DNA from: Ligustrum vulgare | Lineage: Eukaryota; Streptophyta; Magnoliopsida; Lamiales; Oleaceae | Assembly (NCBI GenBank): GCA_963555705.1 | Contig: OY743171.1 | Span: 15,251,352-15,315,351, forward strand | Direction: 5' to 3' | Length of the DNA stretch: 64,000 nucleotides | Shown: positions 45,961 to 59,104 of the stretch, piece after piece | How positions within the stretch are numbered: position 1 is the first letter of the stretch | How the letters are laid out: each line of letters opens with the position of its first letter | The notes under the pieces: model-generated | Databases searched by the model: none | What the model was told of the DNA's origin: nothing | The model's input: the letters and a program-made list of their open reading frames with translations, nothing else | Made by a program: the position numbers and the translations under genes

Positions 45961-46770
45961 GTTGCTATTCAACAATACCGATTTTGATAAGTATTTGTAA
46001 AATTTTAAAGTTTATACATAATTTTTTCTCATATACAAAATGCATAAAAAATAATATTATATTAAAATAATTATTAAAATTTTACAAACAATAAAACTAT
46101 TTTAAATTATAATAGATTCTTTGAATAATAAAAGTCAATTTATCTATTTAAATAATAAATGATTATTAATTTTTCCACAATAAAATGAAGTTATTCGTAA
46201 AAAAAAATTGGTATTGTTTTTATCGAAAATAGCAGATATTTGCACATGATTTGGGGTTGCTTCGTTTTTAAAAAATAATTGTATTAAACATTATTAATTA
46301 ACAACAATAAATGTAAACACCTTTTTAATAGAAATTTTGGAGGCAAAACATGTAATTCATAATATCATTGAAAATTACTTAATTATTATTACTTTTAATT
46401 ATTTTTTTATTATTTTTTGAACATATATACAAAAAGATCCAAATCTCAGCCCAACCCACCTATAGACTCGAATTCAAGTGTTCTATCTGGTAAGGGATGT
46501 CTCGGGCTAACCTACATTGACCTTACTTTCAATCATTAATTATCATTCATTTTTTTTTTCACGAAATTCAAAATTTAGTTAAACAAACAATTGCTAAGTA
46601 TTAAAATTAACCATCGTTAATAATTTCAATTTCATTTCATTTCCCATTGCACTAAACGCGTTATCAAATATAGTCAACGCATCATCCATAACAGTAATGT
46701 AATTAACTATTTTGTATGAGATTTACAAAATATATTATGTTATTTTCTTAAAATCTTACAACATACATTT

Positions 46771-47136
46771 TAATTTAATAAGTTCAGTACGTATTAGAAA
46801 ATGTAGAAAAAAAATCATTTGACTCTGTCAACATTATAGAGACAAATATAAATTCCTAGTTATTATATGCTAATTAATATATTTTTCCAATAAAAAATAA
46901 ATCATATAAAATAAATTAATATTAGTTAATAGATTTTTAGCTAAAATCTTTGTTAATTTAAAAAGTTAAGTACGTAATAGAAAATGTAGAAAAAAAATGA
47001 TTTGACTCTTTCAACATTATAAAGACAGATATAAATTCCTATTTATTATATGCTAATTAATATATTTTTTCAATAAAAAATAAATCATATAAAATAAATT
47101 AATATTAGTTAATAGATTTTTAGCTAAAATCTTTGT
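46771..47136. repeat. Two tandem copies of a 183-bp unit
   Basis: 46771-46953 and 46954-47136 agree almost base for base (TACGTA...AGAAAATGTAGAAAAAAAAT, then GACTCT.TCAACATTATA and so on). No coding capacity. It lies in the presumed Helitron body; Helitrons often contain short tandem arrays. Confidence 0.9.
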
Positions 47137-47405
47137 TAATTTTAAGTTGAGATCAAAATTATAACTTAAAAAATTGTCGAGAACGTACACATAATTTCTT
47201 CCGAAGTGTTTCTCTTTATTTATTAAAGGGATGAGAAAAACTTTATATATTCGTAATAATACACACACACACACACACATTTTGCATTCACACTTGTCAA
47301 CTATCCTTATTTCCATTCACACTTGCAAACCAACTTCATATATTTTGCATTCATACTTACCAAACCAGTTTCATAAATTTTGCATTCACACTTACCAGCT
47401 ATCCT

Positions 47406-48513
47406 CAGGGACGGAGTCAGAATTTTGAGTGAGCGGGAGCCAAAAATTTCACCATATGTAGAGGCATGCAATTTTTTTTAGTGTTGTCAGCTATGCTCTT
47501 CTCTAACTCTTTTCTACTTATGAATCCGCTTTTTTGGTTGAACTTTTGTCTTTCGACATCTATTCTTGTTAGCAGACGAAGTACTCCCCCCACAAAACCA
47601 CTCGCAATCCAAGATTAAGAACCCCAATTCATTAAAATAAATCACCTCACCTACATTTTCTATTCACACTTTATCACCGTAAGAACCATCGCCCCGAACC
47701 ACAAAGGGTATACTAATATATACGAGCCAAATACACAAAAATAATTTATACAAGCCAAACATTCAAACAACCACCTCTGTATTCTATTCACACTTCATCA
47801 CTAGAAATCACAATTCAAAAATTATGAATATCAAACACAATTTGTAATTACCCAAGAATCTCAACAATAATTGCAAGAGAAATTTGGGGCTCACAAGGAC
47901 CAATCACCATTCACCAATAATTGCTTTGTAAAAATTTATTGAAAGCCAAAACAATAAAGCCTAAGGGGAAAATTGGGGTTCTGAGACCAGCAAAAATTAA
48001 ATAAAATTAATAAAAAAAATTGTTTACCTAGAGCTGAGGAAACAATTTGCTAAGCTGCCATCCGCTGAGAAGTGAGCAGAGATCGCAGGTACAAACGATG
48101 GGAGGCTGAGTCAGGTTCGGAGCACTTAGAAAGATGGTGACCAGCTAACCACAGACAGCGGGTAAAGCAATGGAGGCTGAAAGGCAGTCGAAATCTTCAA
48201 TTTTGGAATTCCAATGTCGCAAGTGCAGGCTGTAGGAATAGGTCGGACAATTGAAGAAATTGTAAATGGGTTCAGTGTTGAATACTTAGCTTAGGGCCTT
48301 AGCTATTGGGCTTGAAGATTTGGACTTATTGGGCCATAAATTGAAAATAAAAGGAAGCTCTTCTTCAACATATAGAGCTTTTGCAAATGAAATCCACACA
48401 GTCCGTCCGGCAATGGCAGTGAAACTCAGTAGACTCAGACAAAATGCTCATTTTTTTTGCCAATCTCAGTGGGGGCCATGACCCTCACTGGTCTTGAATA
48501 AAATCCGTCCCTG
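47406..48513. mobile_element. Non-autonomous hAT element, perfect 8-bp target duplication
   Basis: 1108 bp with 10-bp perfect inverted ends CAGGGACGGA...TCCGTCCCTG, flanked by GCTATCCT on both sides (47398-47405 and 48514-48521). The 8-bp duplication and CAGGG-type end mark the hAT superfamily. There is no transposase frame, so it depended on an autonomous relative. The unbroken target duplication suggests a fairly recent insertion. It lies upstream of cyclin L1. Confidence 0.93.
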
Positions 48514-48821
48514 GCTATCCTCCCTTTATAGATAGTAAGTATAGATTCACGAGTACGCATGCTGTACTCTAGAAATTACAAATTACGTACTGCATCTTTA
48601 TATACAATAACAAAATTCCTATTCCGTCACATTTCTGATAACAGGACTAGAATAGTTAGCAAATCTTTCTTTATACCTAATTTGAATGGAGCACATAACC
48701 TGGCCTGATTGAAATTTACTATTATCACACTCTACTACGGTACCACCTATGGTGTAGAAATGACTAAAAAGTTCGTCCAGAATAAGATCCCACACTTCTC
48801 TCTAAACTCCATGAATGCCAT

Positions 48822-48847
48822 TTCCATTGCCATTGCCATTGCCATTG
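48822..48847. repeat. (CCATTG)n hexamer repeat
   Basis: About four units of CCATTG. It is short and probably polymorphic. Confidence 0.8.
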
Positions 48848-49669
48848 AAAATGAACCATAATTTATATATATACCAATGCGACGAGAACGGATCAGTTGA
48901 CTGAAAAAACCGAAATGCATAATTTCTTTTTGCTGAGAGGTTAGTTGATAACCACTTTTATTAATGGCTTTTGCTGCATTTTTTCAATTGCAGGCAGTAT
49001 GGACCTGCAAGAAATTGTGATAATAGACGTCCAGGGGAAGGGAAAAACTGAAAGATTACTGTTGGAATGGAGAAAATAGGAAATCCACAAAGAGGAAACG
49101 GGAAAAACATTAGAAACGGGCTGGGAATGGGTAGGAGTGGGGAAGAAGAAAATTAACGCTATATACGTGCTGCATATGATTTTTTGTTCATAAATACAAT
49201 ATTTCTTTGCACTGATAGTAGCATGCAGATTTGGATTAAGACGGAGTGAATGGTTATTAACGTACATATTTCCAAATTGACAGTAAAGATAGAGAATGAG
49301 AAAGAAGAATTATTGAAAAAGAATTACATTTTTAAATAGTAATGGTATTTTAGTAATTTTATAATTTCCTTAGTAGTTGGCTAACTGATATTAATCATGG
49401 TATGCAAATTGTAATTTCTAAAATGACAGTCTGCAATCTGTAATTAGACCCATGCAGGGTGTAAGTTTCAAATTTCCTCAATTTTTTTCTAGCTAATGCA
49501 AAGCTATTGATTCTACAATATGTAAAAACTCAAAGTCTGTTCTGTTCTTTTATTTTTATATTAATAGTTTTTGTTGTGATAGGAGTTTCCTATTTTCAAT
49601 TAACAATTTTCTTGTGTTTTTGGTTTTGGCAGTTATTTAGGCTTCTAGCACTTGGAGAAAGATTCAATT
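48848..49669. other. Upstream region of cyclin L1
   Basis: No gene is seen. TTTTGGCAG at about 49624-49632 could be an acceptor for a 5' UTR intron 38 bp before the start codon. No convincing TATA box is placed. Confidence 0.35.
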
Positions 49670-52600
49670 ATGATTTACACAGCAATTGATACGTTTTATC
49701 TAACAGAAGAACAGATCCAAAACTCTCCCTCTAGTAAAGATGGGATAGATGAAGCTACAGAAACTACACTTAGAATCTATGGTTGTGATCTCATACAAGA
49801 GAGCGGTATTTTGCTCAAATTGTATCCTTTTCTATATATATATATATATTTGATCTGGTCTTCTTATTTGTTGCAGTATACGCTCTACTCCATTCGGTTA
49901 TAGTATATTAGGAAAGTGTTAAAAGTTCTTTTTCTTGAATAAAATGAGTAATAAAATGTCTGTTTAATTTTTTCTTCAATATGTTGCGTTGTATCTCCTT
50001 AATTGAACTTTTCACAGACCTCAAGCTGTGATGGCCACTGGTCAGGTCTTATTCCATCGTTTCTATTGCAAGAAGTCATTTGCCAGATTTAACGTGAAGG
50101 TTCCTTTTTCCCCCTGTTAAAACTCCCCCATTTAAATAATTTAGCTGCATTCCACAATTTCATTAGCTTTACTCTTTTCTGACGTGGTACCAGACTTGGT
50201 TTGCACACAGAGGGTTGCTGCGAGTTGTGTATGGCTTGCTTCAAAACTTGAAGAAAGTCCTAGGAAAGCAAGGCAGGTCCTTATTGTTTTTCACAGGATG
50301 GAATGTAGAAGGGAAAACTTACCCATGGAGCATTTGGACACGTCTTCTAAGGTTGGATATCAATTTTAATCTTGCATTCTGGATCAGTGCTATTAAATTT
50401 AATATATTATATATAACTATTTTCCATTATCGGGTGGTTGTCTGAGGTTGGATGTTGACTTTAATCTGGCGTTTTGGATCAGTGCTATTAATTTTGTACT
50501 TTATTATGTAACTATTTTTTATTTTCAGGTGAAATCGTCGTTTTTCTTATATTCCTTACTATTATTGGGTTGTAGAAGTCTCCTTAACCTTCAACCAGAA
50601 GCGGGTGTAGGAATTGGATTAATTTCTTTTGTCTTGTTTTCTGCAGAAATATGTGGATCTTAAGGCAGATTTGATCAGAACTGAGAGGCACCTTTTGAAA
50701 GAAATGGGTTTCATTTGCCATGTTGAGCATCCTCATAAATTTATATCAAATTATCTTGCTACTCTTGGAACTCCCACAGAGCTGAGACAAGAAGCTTGGA
50801 ATCTTGCAAATGATAGGTAAATTTTCGGAGCTAACTTTTAAGCCATCTATGTATATGTATGTATAGCTATGTTTGTCAGATAATTATAGTTCCTAGATCT
50901 CTATGAATAATCTTTTTGTTCCTTGGCTTTTAGCATGCATTATATAATTAATATGGAAAGGTTCACTAAATTTTAAACTCGCAGATCTTGGAAGTCTAAG
51001 AATTTGTTCAATTGTATCCACCACCCTCCTAGATTTCGGTTGAAAATCATATTAGCACTTAGCCCCTGTTTGATTCTCTTTTTTCAAAACCTCTTCTTCT
51101 ACTTTTTATTTTTTTTTCCAACCACACATTCTAACAATAAAATATTATACACCTGAACCAAGAAAATTTCCATACTTTTCAGCCACATTCTCCAAAAAAT
51201 CAAATTCTCTTGAAAATGTACATCAAACACGGGCTTAATTAGTCCAAGGGGATAATATGACTGCTACCACAGCCACCCAATGGCTCGATATGCTAAAGGC
51301 AAGTGTTTGCTTGTGGTGGTTAAAAATCTGTTCTTTTAGATTTTTTTGATAGATGTAGCAAATAAATATGAACTAAACAGTGGCGAGAAAAGATTGTGTA
51401 GTGGAGCCCAAACTTAACGGAACTAAGGAATAGTTCTTGTAGTGGAGCTGTCGAGTACTAGGTTTCACATATTTGTATGCAGAGTGAATATTCTTTATTT
51501 CCATTCAACATTTTCTTAGTAGCTTCTATTTCCATACTGATACTACAAAAAGCAGGATTATATAAATAATGTATATAACACGGTGGTTCCCAGTCCACCA
51601 TCCATTTTTTTCAAAAACATGACTCAACAACTTCATGATAGAAAGGCAGTTCCATGTTAATTTCGACTGCTTGGTGGATGTAGTTCTCATTTTCATTATT
51701 CGAAACACTTCCATTTAATGTTCAACCAGATGAACTGAAAATCTGGGAGACCACACAATTTTTTGTTTAACAATGCATTAGGATCTTTAACATCTGTTTA
51801 GTTTAAGAAGCTGATGCAGCTTAGTTCCATCGAAATGAACATACATTAGCTTTAATATGGGTATTGTGCTTTCTTTTATCAATTTGAGATCTGCTATATT
51901 TGGTTTTGTATTTCTTTCTCATGCACTTGTGAACGCTGTTCTTGTTCCAAAAGTCATCAGTTTTATTGATCCTTTTATTTCTTGCTTATGAACAGCTTGC
52001 GCACGACTTTATGTGTTAGATTCAAGAGTGAAGTTGTGGCCTGTGGTGTTGTATATGCTGCCGCCCGAAGATTTCGAGTGCCACTGCCAGAGAATCCTCC
52101 ATGGTGGAAAGCATTTGATGCTGATAAGGCTGGGATAGATGAAGTATGTAGAGTTCTGGCCCACCTATACACCCTTCCGAAGGCACAATATATACCTGTA
52201 TGCAAGGAAGGGGGTTCATTTGCAACATCTAATCGGTCATGGGATTCACATCATCAGTCTGTTCCGAAGGTAAGTACCTATGTTTAACTAAATAAATTGT
52301 TTCGAGTTGATGTGTAACCACAATTTGTTATTTCTGTTTGCTTTATGGCTCTATTCTAATAGCCAACTGCCAACCAAGTTGCCAGGACAACACATTGAGT
52401 AGATGCTGGGGAAGAACTCATCATTTTACTTAATAATGTAATAAAAGAAATCTGGAATAATGGATTTGCTTCTGATGGGAATATATGGGTAAGTTTTAAG
52501 TCTTTTTGCCCTTTTTTTTTTCAGGATAGTTCCTTGACAGGACCAACCGCAAATGAAGATAGCACTACTGCAAAAGGGTCCTCTTCAGCTGCAAATCAGG

Positions 52601-53257
52601 AAATGGTCAAGGATGTACTAGTAAAAGCCGCTCACGACAAGCTGGAGGAGTCGAAGAAGAGTGATGATGACTCTAAAAACATGCCTACTGGTGGACAATC
52701 AAGAGAAGATCCCGAGTCCAAATTGCTGTCTGATCATAGAACGGAGACTGGTGGTGAAAGCAACAAGGGAAGGGACAAAGACAGGGACAAGGATAGGGAG
52801 AGGGAGAGAATGAGGGAGAAAGAGAGATCAAAGAGCAGAGACCACGACAGAGGTCGGGAATCTGATAGGGGACGGGAACGGGAGGATACTGAAAGGGACA
52901 GAGATAAAGACAAGGAAAGGGGTCATCGTTCGAGGGACAAACGAAAAGACTCTGGTCAGTTCATGGACTCTTTCATGCTATCACTCCTCGTGTGTTGTTC
53001 CTATAGATTACTTTTTTGTTCATACGGTACTGAGAATTGCTTTTTCTGACCATCTTGTTATGCAGGACGATTCGAGAAATCAAAACATCACTATTCTCGA
53101 GGTAAGTTCATAAATTATTCAATATTTATTTGTTAAGTTTTTATTCAAATTCAGTAATTTAATAAGCAAAATGTCGTGCTTATCAGATCGAGAACACCAT
53201 ACCTCGTCTTATTCTTCAAGGGAGAAGGATCGCCGCAAACATCATTCATATGCTTAA
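49670..53257 (+). CDS. CYCL1-1: Cyclin L1 (RS-domain cyclin)
   Basis: Coding exons: 49670-49821, 50018-50099, 50211-50351, 50647-50816, 51996-52269, 52525-52954, 53066-53101, 53187-53257; all GT-AG, joining to 451 codons plus TAA. The start MIYTAIDTFYL is the cyclin L start; an upstream in-frame TTG is ignored. The two cyclin boxes cover about residues 40-145 (with VAASCVWLASKLEE and FHRMECRREN) and 150-245 (with LRTTLCVRFKSEVVA). The tail from about 354 is an Arg/Asp/Glu/Lys-rich domain with RS/RD dipeptides, ending RRKHHSYA. Family members bind CDK11/CDKG kinases in the nucleus and affect pre-mRNA splicing; the Arabidopsis gene (also called MOS12) influences splicing of immune-receptor transcripts. 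Intron 4 is 1.2 kb and holds a Tourist-like MITE. The frame is intact. Confidence 0.95.
51062..51234. mobile_element. Tourist-like MITE in cyclin L1 intron 4
   Basis: 173 bp with ends GCCCCTGTTTGAT and (reverse complement) GCCCGTGTTTGAT, flanked by TTA at 51059-51061 and 51235-51237. The interior has CCAACCACACATTCT, a variant of the family core. It is the best-preserved copy in the window. Confidence 0.85.
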
Positions 53258-53709
53258 ATTGAGTTGGAAGGTGCTACACTATTTTCTGATATGCTGCTCG
53301 ACTTTATGTTACTTCCTTGCAATGACAAAAATTCTGGATCTGACAAAAAAGGACATTAGAAATTGCTTTCCTCTTATTGTTAAGGTACCATTCCCTCAAC
53401 AGAGGAACCAATGTTGTTATGTAGTCTTATGAAATCAATGGTAGCGACTTTTGGTACCTGTAACGAGAAACCATCGTTCTTTTTCTACATTGTATGTATT
53501 TGTTGACTACCATTGAGGAAACGACGAGCTTTCTGGTTTTCCATTGAGATTAGGAGAATTGTGTCCAGCATGGCTTGTTCTTGCTCCTTAACAACATATG
53601 ATAAGAATGTCATGCTTGCAGTTTTTTATTCTGCTGTTAATGCATATTCTTATACTTACTCTTTCCTCTTTATTTTCGAAGAAGGTGCGGTCCTTTGTGA
53701 GAATTAATT
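53258..53709 (+). other. Cyclin L1 3' UTR region
   Basis: Sequence after the stop has transcribed-like composition but no recognised protein frame. It probably carries the 3' UTR, reaching toward the inverted repeat that follows. Confidence 0.45.
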
Positions 53710-54249
53710 CTTCAATAAGTTAATGGTACACTACCCGCCAATCTTTTACCATTCCTTCATTTTTCAATTCCACGAGCACCGTTGCTAATTATATATCTCA
53801 TTTTTGCTTCACAAGAATCCACTTTTCATTATTTCTCATCTTTTTCTTTCTTTTTTCTTTTATTTCTTTTATTTTGTTGTCATTGTGTTGTTATATAAAT
53901 AAAATAAAATTTATTGTTTATAAAGTCTATGAATATTATCCTTCGCGTTGAGGGATATAAAAAACTAATTGGGACGTATTTGGTTAGATAAATTCAATTA
54001 TTATTTTTTTCCCTAAATGCAAAGGATGATATTCTGAAATTTTATAAAAAAATGAATTTTATTTGTATAACAACATAATGACAAAATAATGGTAGTAATA
54101 ATTTAAAAAGAGAAAAAGATGAGAAATCATGAAAAGTGGGTTCCTGTGGAATAAAAATGAGAAATAAAATTAGCAGCGTTGCACATGAAATTGAAAAATG
54201 AAGGAATGGTAAAAAGATTGGAGGGCAATGTATCATTAACTTAATGAAG
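53710..54249. mobile_element. 540-bp long inverted-repeat element after cyclin L1
   Basis: Left arm 53710 to about 53912 begins CTTCAATAAGTTAATGG; right arm from about 54045 to 54249 is its reverse complement (ending CATTAACTTAATGAAG) with roughly one difference in ten bases. The 8-mer AATTAATT lies at both ends (53702-53709, 54250-54257), a likely target duplication although the word is itself palindromic. Arms of about 200 bp suggest a Mutator-like MITE or foldback element. It starts about 450 bp after the cyclin L1 stop, so readthrough RNA would form a long hairpin. Confidence 0.85.
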
Positions 54250-54257
54250 AATTAATT

Positions 54258-55541
54258 TTTATTTGTTTTAATTTATGTCTCACTCGTCACATGTTGAAAA
54301 TTATATGAATGTTGTACCGAGTGCTTAGTACACATGGTGTATCAGAAATTTTTTCGAGATCAAGGCATCGGGGTGCCTACTAAGGAAGAAATAAATTTAC
54401 TCCCTTTTATATTTTAGAAACTGTAATTCCTTGTTTTTTCTTCAATCTTCACCAGTTTTTTGAGACATCAAGTTATTATAAATTTTTTTTGTTTTTTTAA
54501 ATAAATAACATTTGTTTGTTCCTTATTTACTGCTTTTAGATAATTGGAGGATTATTTTTCCAACTAATTTTAAAATTCTTTCCTTAATACAATTCCCATT
54601 GGATTTGTATGTTCTTATCTACTATTCTGTTGCTAATTTTGTACCTTAATTAGATTTTTTTTCTAACTGTTTTTTTCACTTAAATTGTATTTAATTTATT
54701 ACCCTTTTCTTATTATTTCCTCTCCTCACCCCTTTTGTATACTGACAGCAAACTAACAATATGTCTCTTGCTTTCTTCTAAGTTTTTCTTTTGTTCTTAA
54801 TTACATTCTTTTATTTTTCTTCCAAATTTTTGTGTCTTGATCACATTCTTAAATTTTAAAGTCCCTATTGAAGGGTATCGAAGACAGAGTACCATTTACA
54901 TTTTCGGCTTGTTTTGAGAGCTATATGCCCCCTCCAATGATGGGAATAGAGAACAAAAGTTTGACTAAATCCACCAAATTGTTTGTTTATCTTGATATCA
55001 GATTTTTCAAGTAAATAGAGAATTCTTGATTCAAGAAATTTATCGAGTGAAATAATGAAGAAGGCAGAGAATTCAAGAAAAGTAGATGAAGAAGGTGAGA
55101 ATTTTTTTATGATGTTTTACTTAAAATTTATTCGTTATGGTTTTAAATTATAGGTCAAATTATATTTCCAAATGAGTTATTTGTACTAATCATATGAAAA
55201 TTTGTCACAATTTTCAATCTAAACTCGATTTCTTAAAGATAATTATTCGATCTATTTGAATAGTGATAAAGTGTTTTAGTGTGAGTTCTTGGCATTATTA
55301 TTGCATCGTTTCATTATCAATGTTATAGAATTTTTATCACCAGTTTTTCAAGATGAAAACACTTTATTTTTTTATAGAAGAAATAAACAGCTTTCGACTT
55401 TTCTTAAAGTTGTTCCTTGTTAATTATATTTTTACCGATTTTAAGATGACGTTGATTTCTGTAAAATCTCCTCACAAACTATTAGGATCAATTTTTACCT
55501 TTTTACATTCAATTTAAGATTTTATACTATTAAACTTGATA
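54258..55541. other. No gene seen
   Basis: AT-rich, with T-rich tracts near 54400-54900. No frame or repeat with recognisable identity. Confidence 0.5.
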
Positions 55542-55848
55542 CTCTCTCAATCCCACAAATATATGCTTGTATACTATTTTCGTTCGTCCCACAAAAATAG
55601 GTTACATACTATATTGAACATGTATTTAATTTTTCATTTCCTCATATATCCATAGTTAATGTACCTTTGTAGTTAATTCCAATATCAATTTAATGACATC
55701 TAGTTTGAATGAATTAATGAGTCTTTGAAATTAATATAAGGGTATATTTGAAAAAGTATAGATAAATTTATTATTTCAACTATATTAACTACTATTTTTT
55801 AATCGGTGTGAAAATGAGAATAGACCTATCTTTGTGGGACGGATGAAG
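55542..55848. mobile_element. Stowaway-type MITE
   Basis: 307 bp with ends CTCTCTCAATCCCACAAATA and (reverse complement) CTTCATCCGTCCCACAAAGA, flanked by TA at 55540-55541 and 55849-55850. Same family design as 9790-10116, but the ends are more worn. Confidence 0.8.
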
Positions 55849-58194
55849 TATTTGTCTTTTTTGAAAAAAAATTTCTCGTGCCAATCGTCTAGCATAGCAG
55901 GAGAACAGGTCATTTATTTGGTTGTTGAACTAATTCTTGATCACATTCTAATAGCATTCCTTTAAACATGGTCTTTATGGTTCTTAAGATAATATGAGCA
56001 TGAAGTTGAATTGAAGAAGACATTCATCGATGATCCATCGTCCAATAATTACGAGGAAAAATGTTGCGGTACACTATTTATTTAACCTTTTGTGTATACC
56101 AACATATATTTGTCTTATTTTGTTCGGTTGATAGTGCATGGGACGTCATCACAAATGAGGATGTCTATGATTTTGCTAACATATCATCTATCTCTTTATT
56201 TGTCATGACGTCCCATACCCATTCCTGAAGAAATAAGGTACTCATTTTTTCTCATTTATGTGAATCTTGTAGATACGGAGCATTTGTTTATATTTAAATT
56301 TAAATTCTAGTAGGGCATATGTATATTGCATCATGATATAATGTAGATTTTCTTAAATATGGATTGAATTTTTTCATTCCTCAATTACTTATGTCTTATT
56401 TAAGCATGACGATGATCGAAAGTTTGACATCTAACGTTTTTCCTAGTGATACTAGTAGGCTATATAATAAAAAAATTACTATAGAATAATTAGTTTTTTA
56501 TTTTGCATACCATATTCTTAATTTTTGGAGCTGATAATGAATAAATAATTTTGGTCTCGCATGATGGTAAATAAGAAATGGTATTAGAGGAGGCTTTGAG
56601 CTTTGTTGTGCAAAAAGGGTCGTAACACCAAAGTTCAAGAAAAAAACATGTCATGATAATAAGTGTTTGACAGAGGTGAATGAATCAGAGAAATATTAGA
56701 AATTTTTTGATGATTTTAACAACATTTCGTGGTGCACTGGTGGAGGAGACCTAAAAACATGTGATATATTTCACATATTAAATACAATCAACATCCAATT
56801 CTTGAGTGAAAATCCATCATTTGATTCCCAAAACTCAGATTTTTCATTCGTTTCTTGTTCTTCTTTCGGGTATTCATTGTTGCTTTATGTAATCCCGATT
56901 TGGAGGCTTGATAAATCTGCTAAAGGCATTTGCACTGTAGTCCGAAAGCAAATGTACTTTTAGGACAACGTTTAATTACGTGTTCAAGCATCTCTTATGA
57001 CTTTATTTTCTGGCGTTTTCTTCGTTCTTTTAAAATTTGCAGCATGGTTTCTGATTCAAGATTAGATGTGTTCGATTCATGTTTCTTCTTTGGTACATGG
57101 TAATTTCGTCTCTAACTCTCGTGAGAAGATATTCCAACAATCCAAAAATACATTTTGGCTGGTGGATTCGAAATTAGTTTGAAAAAAAAAAAAACTCATC
57201 TATGCGACTTTTTCTGAGTTTGTTACAAGTTCTGGGCAGCGGATGGAAAGGAAAGAGTTTTTCAACAAGTCGAGATGGATCTTCTGCAAATCAATATGTA
57301 GGTGAAACATAATGTGAACAAGATTGCGTGATAGTCACCATCCTAAATCCATACTTTTATTAGAAAAATGTTTTGTGTTTTATGTTTGGTGATAATTCTG
57401 GAGAAAAGGAGGGAATTTACATGAAACTGCCGATACCAACATTTGGTCATTAGATGTTCATATATCATGAATATAAATCTTCGTTGCCTTCAAAGTATAG
57501 ATACATGAAATATATTTTCGTTTAATAGTAGTGATTGTCTAATGAAAATATGTTAACTCTCATGTTTACTTGCATAAAGAATATCATTCGTGTTGAATTT
57601 TTGTCGACATTATGTGTATATGTGCTTTTTGTTATGGCCAACTACTTAATTCATAATGTCAATAGTTCTAAATTTGGTTTAATAAATGAGAATTAGTTGC
57701 AAAAGAGGTAATAAAGTAAATCATGTTTATTTAGAACTTAATTCGAGTCACATAATGATTATTTTGTCATTATTTTATTGCATGATACAAGTATGAATTA
57801 TGTAAATTTCACTTGCTATGTGGGTATCTTCAAATTTAGTGGACATCTTTATATTTGTAAAGAGTTATCTATAACTATTGGTATTATTATTATTTTTTAT
57901 TGTAATAGCAAATGCTTACAAAAATAATCGAGAAGTGGGTGTTGGAAATGCAATAGCTACTTACAATTTTTTTGACTGTGATAAAAACATGTTAAGTTTT
58001 ATTTATCTAAATTCTAGAGGAATTATTCTTTCAAATGAGTGAAAGAAATCGATAAGAAGTATATATAAGATAATAGTATGATAGAATGAGTCTATCCATA
58101 TCTAGAATTGATATTGATAAATATCAAGTAGTACTTATATCATATGTGAATTTCATTATTACTAATAGAGGGTAATAATATAGCATACTTCCAA
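55849..58194. other. No gene seen
   Basis: Short chance frames only. A pair of GACGTC-containing phrases (GGGACGTCATCACAAATGAGG near 56140 and CATGACGTCCCAT near 56205) form an inverted repeat of about 10 bp around a 60-bp spacer. Nothing else stands out. Confidence 0.45.
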
Positions 58195-58352
58195 GCCTCT
58201 ATCTGGGATCGTTTATTTGGCCAAAAACCTAAGTTTTCTACAGTAAAAGGCAGTTCACAATTGTGGGCGCTAGAGAGAGAAATGTTGTGGGCCCAGCAAG
58301 AAGTCAAAGGATTGTATCAGAAATTGGAAAATAAATGATCCCAAACAAAGGC
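58195..58352. mobile_element. Tourist-like MITE, 158 bp
   Basis: Ends GCCTCTATCTGGGATCGTTT and (reverse complement) GCCTTTGTTTGGGATCATTT match over about 28 bp. The right flank is TAA and the left CAA, so the 3-bp duplication has probably lost one base to mutation. Confidence 0.65.
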
Positions 58353-58433
58353 TAAATGATGTGAATGTGGAATGCCTTTGAACATTTCAATTCACAAGAC
58401 AAAATTAAATTGAGAAGTTTAAAATTTTGGGGT

Positions 58434-59104
58434 TGTTGAACACAAAATCTGGTAGAACCTAGGATCAATACGTCTCAACTTCCCCCTCTTGAACACGTGG
58501 ACCTCCTGCGCACTAGGACAAATAATCAGTACCAAAGGGGGTCGAGGTGACTCCCGTTTGCACTTCGATATTTAAGTTAGTACCCATTTCAAGTAAATAT
58601 AATTTGAGTGCGGGAGATATAAGTGTGTAGAAGAGAGAAAAGGGAGTGAGATTTAATAAATAAAGTTATAGTATACAATTTCTAACCTTTTTCTTGGTGG
58701 CATAAGTGATCTATTTATAGTGAAGGTAATCGTTCTAGATGGTGACACGTGTTATGCTTTACATGTGTCAAGCTCCTAACCGTGGGAGAGGTAAACCAAT
58801 TGTTTGTCCATAATCATTACCACCTACTATAAGGGAGTGACGGCCATCACATCCTTTCATAAAGAAGTCGTCACATCCAGCTACCACTTGCGTGAGGGCT
58901 GCGTTCCTACCACACTGTCCTGCCTTGTCGTTAGTCCGGGGTATTTTCCTCGGACAACGACAGACTGGACACATAGAATCTCGGACAAGTGGGCGCCTCA
59001 GCGACATGTACCTTATCCAATATAAGGTCCCACATATGGCTTATGGGTCCCGCGCGGTCCCTCACTCGATTGCGTGTCAAGCCTGTTTACACAGGGTCGT
59101 AACA
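58434..59104 (-). repeat. 3' LTR of the non-autonomous element
   Basis: TGTTGA...GTAACA borders. It carries a minus-strand TATA-like CTATAAATAG at 58711-58720. The 79-codon minus frame inside (58768-59007) is repeated in the other LTR and is not a gene. Confidence 0.92.

Noticed and set aside
58768..59007. 79-codon minus frame repeated at 60208-60447
   Set aside because: The repetition is explained by the two LTRs; it is not a duplicated gene.
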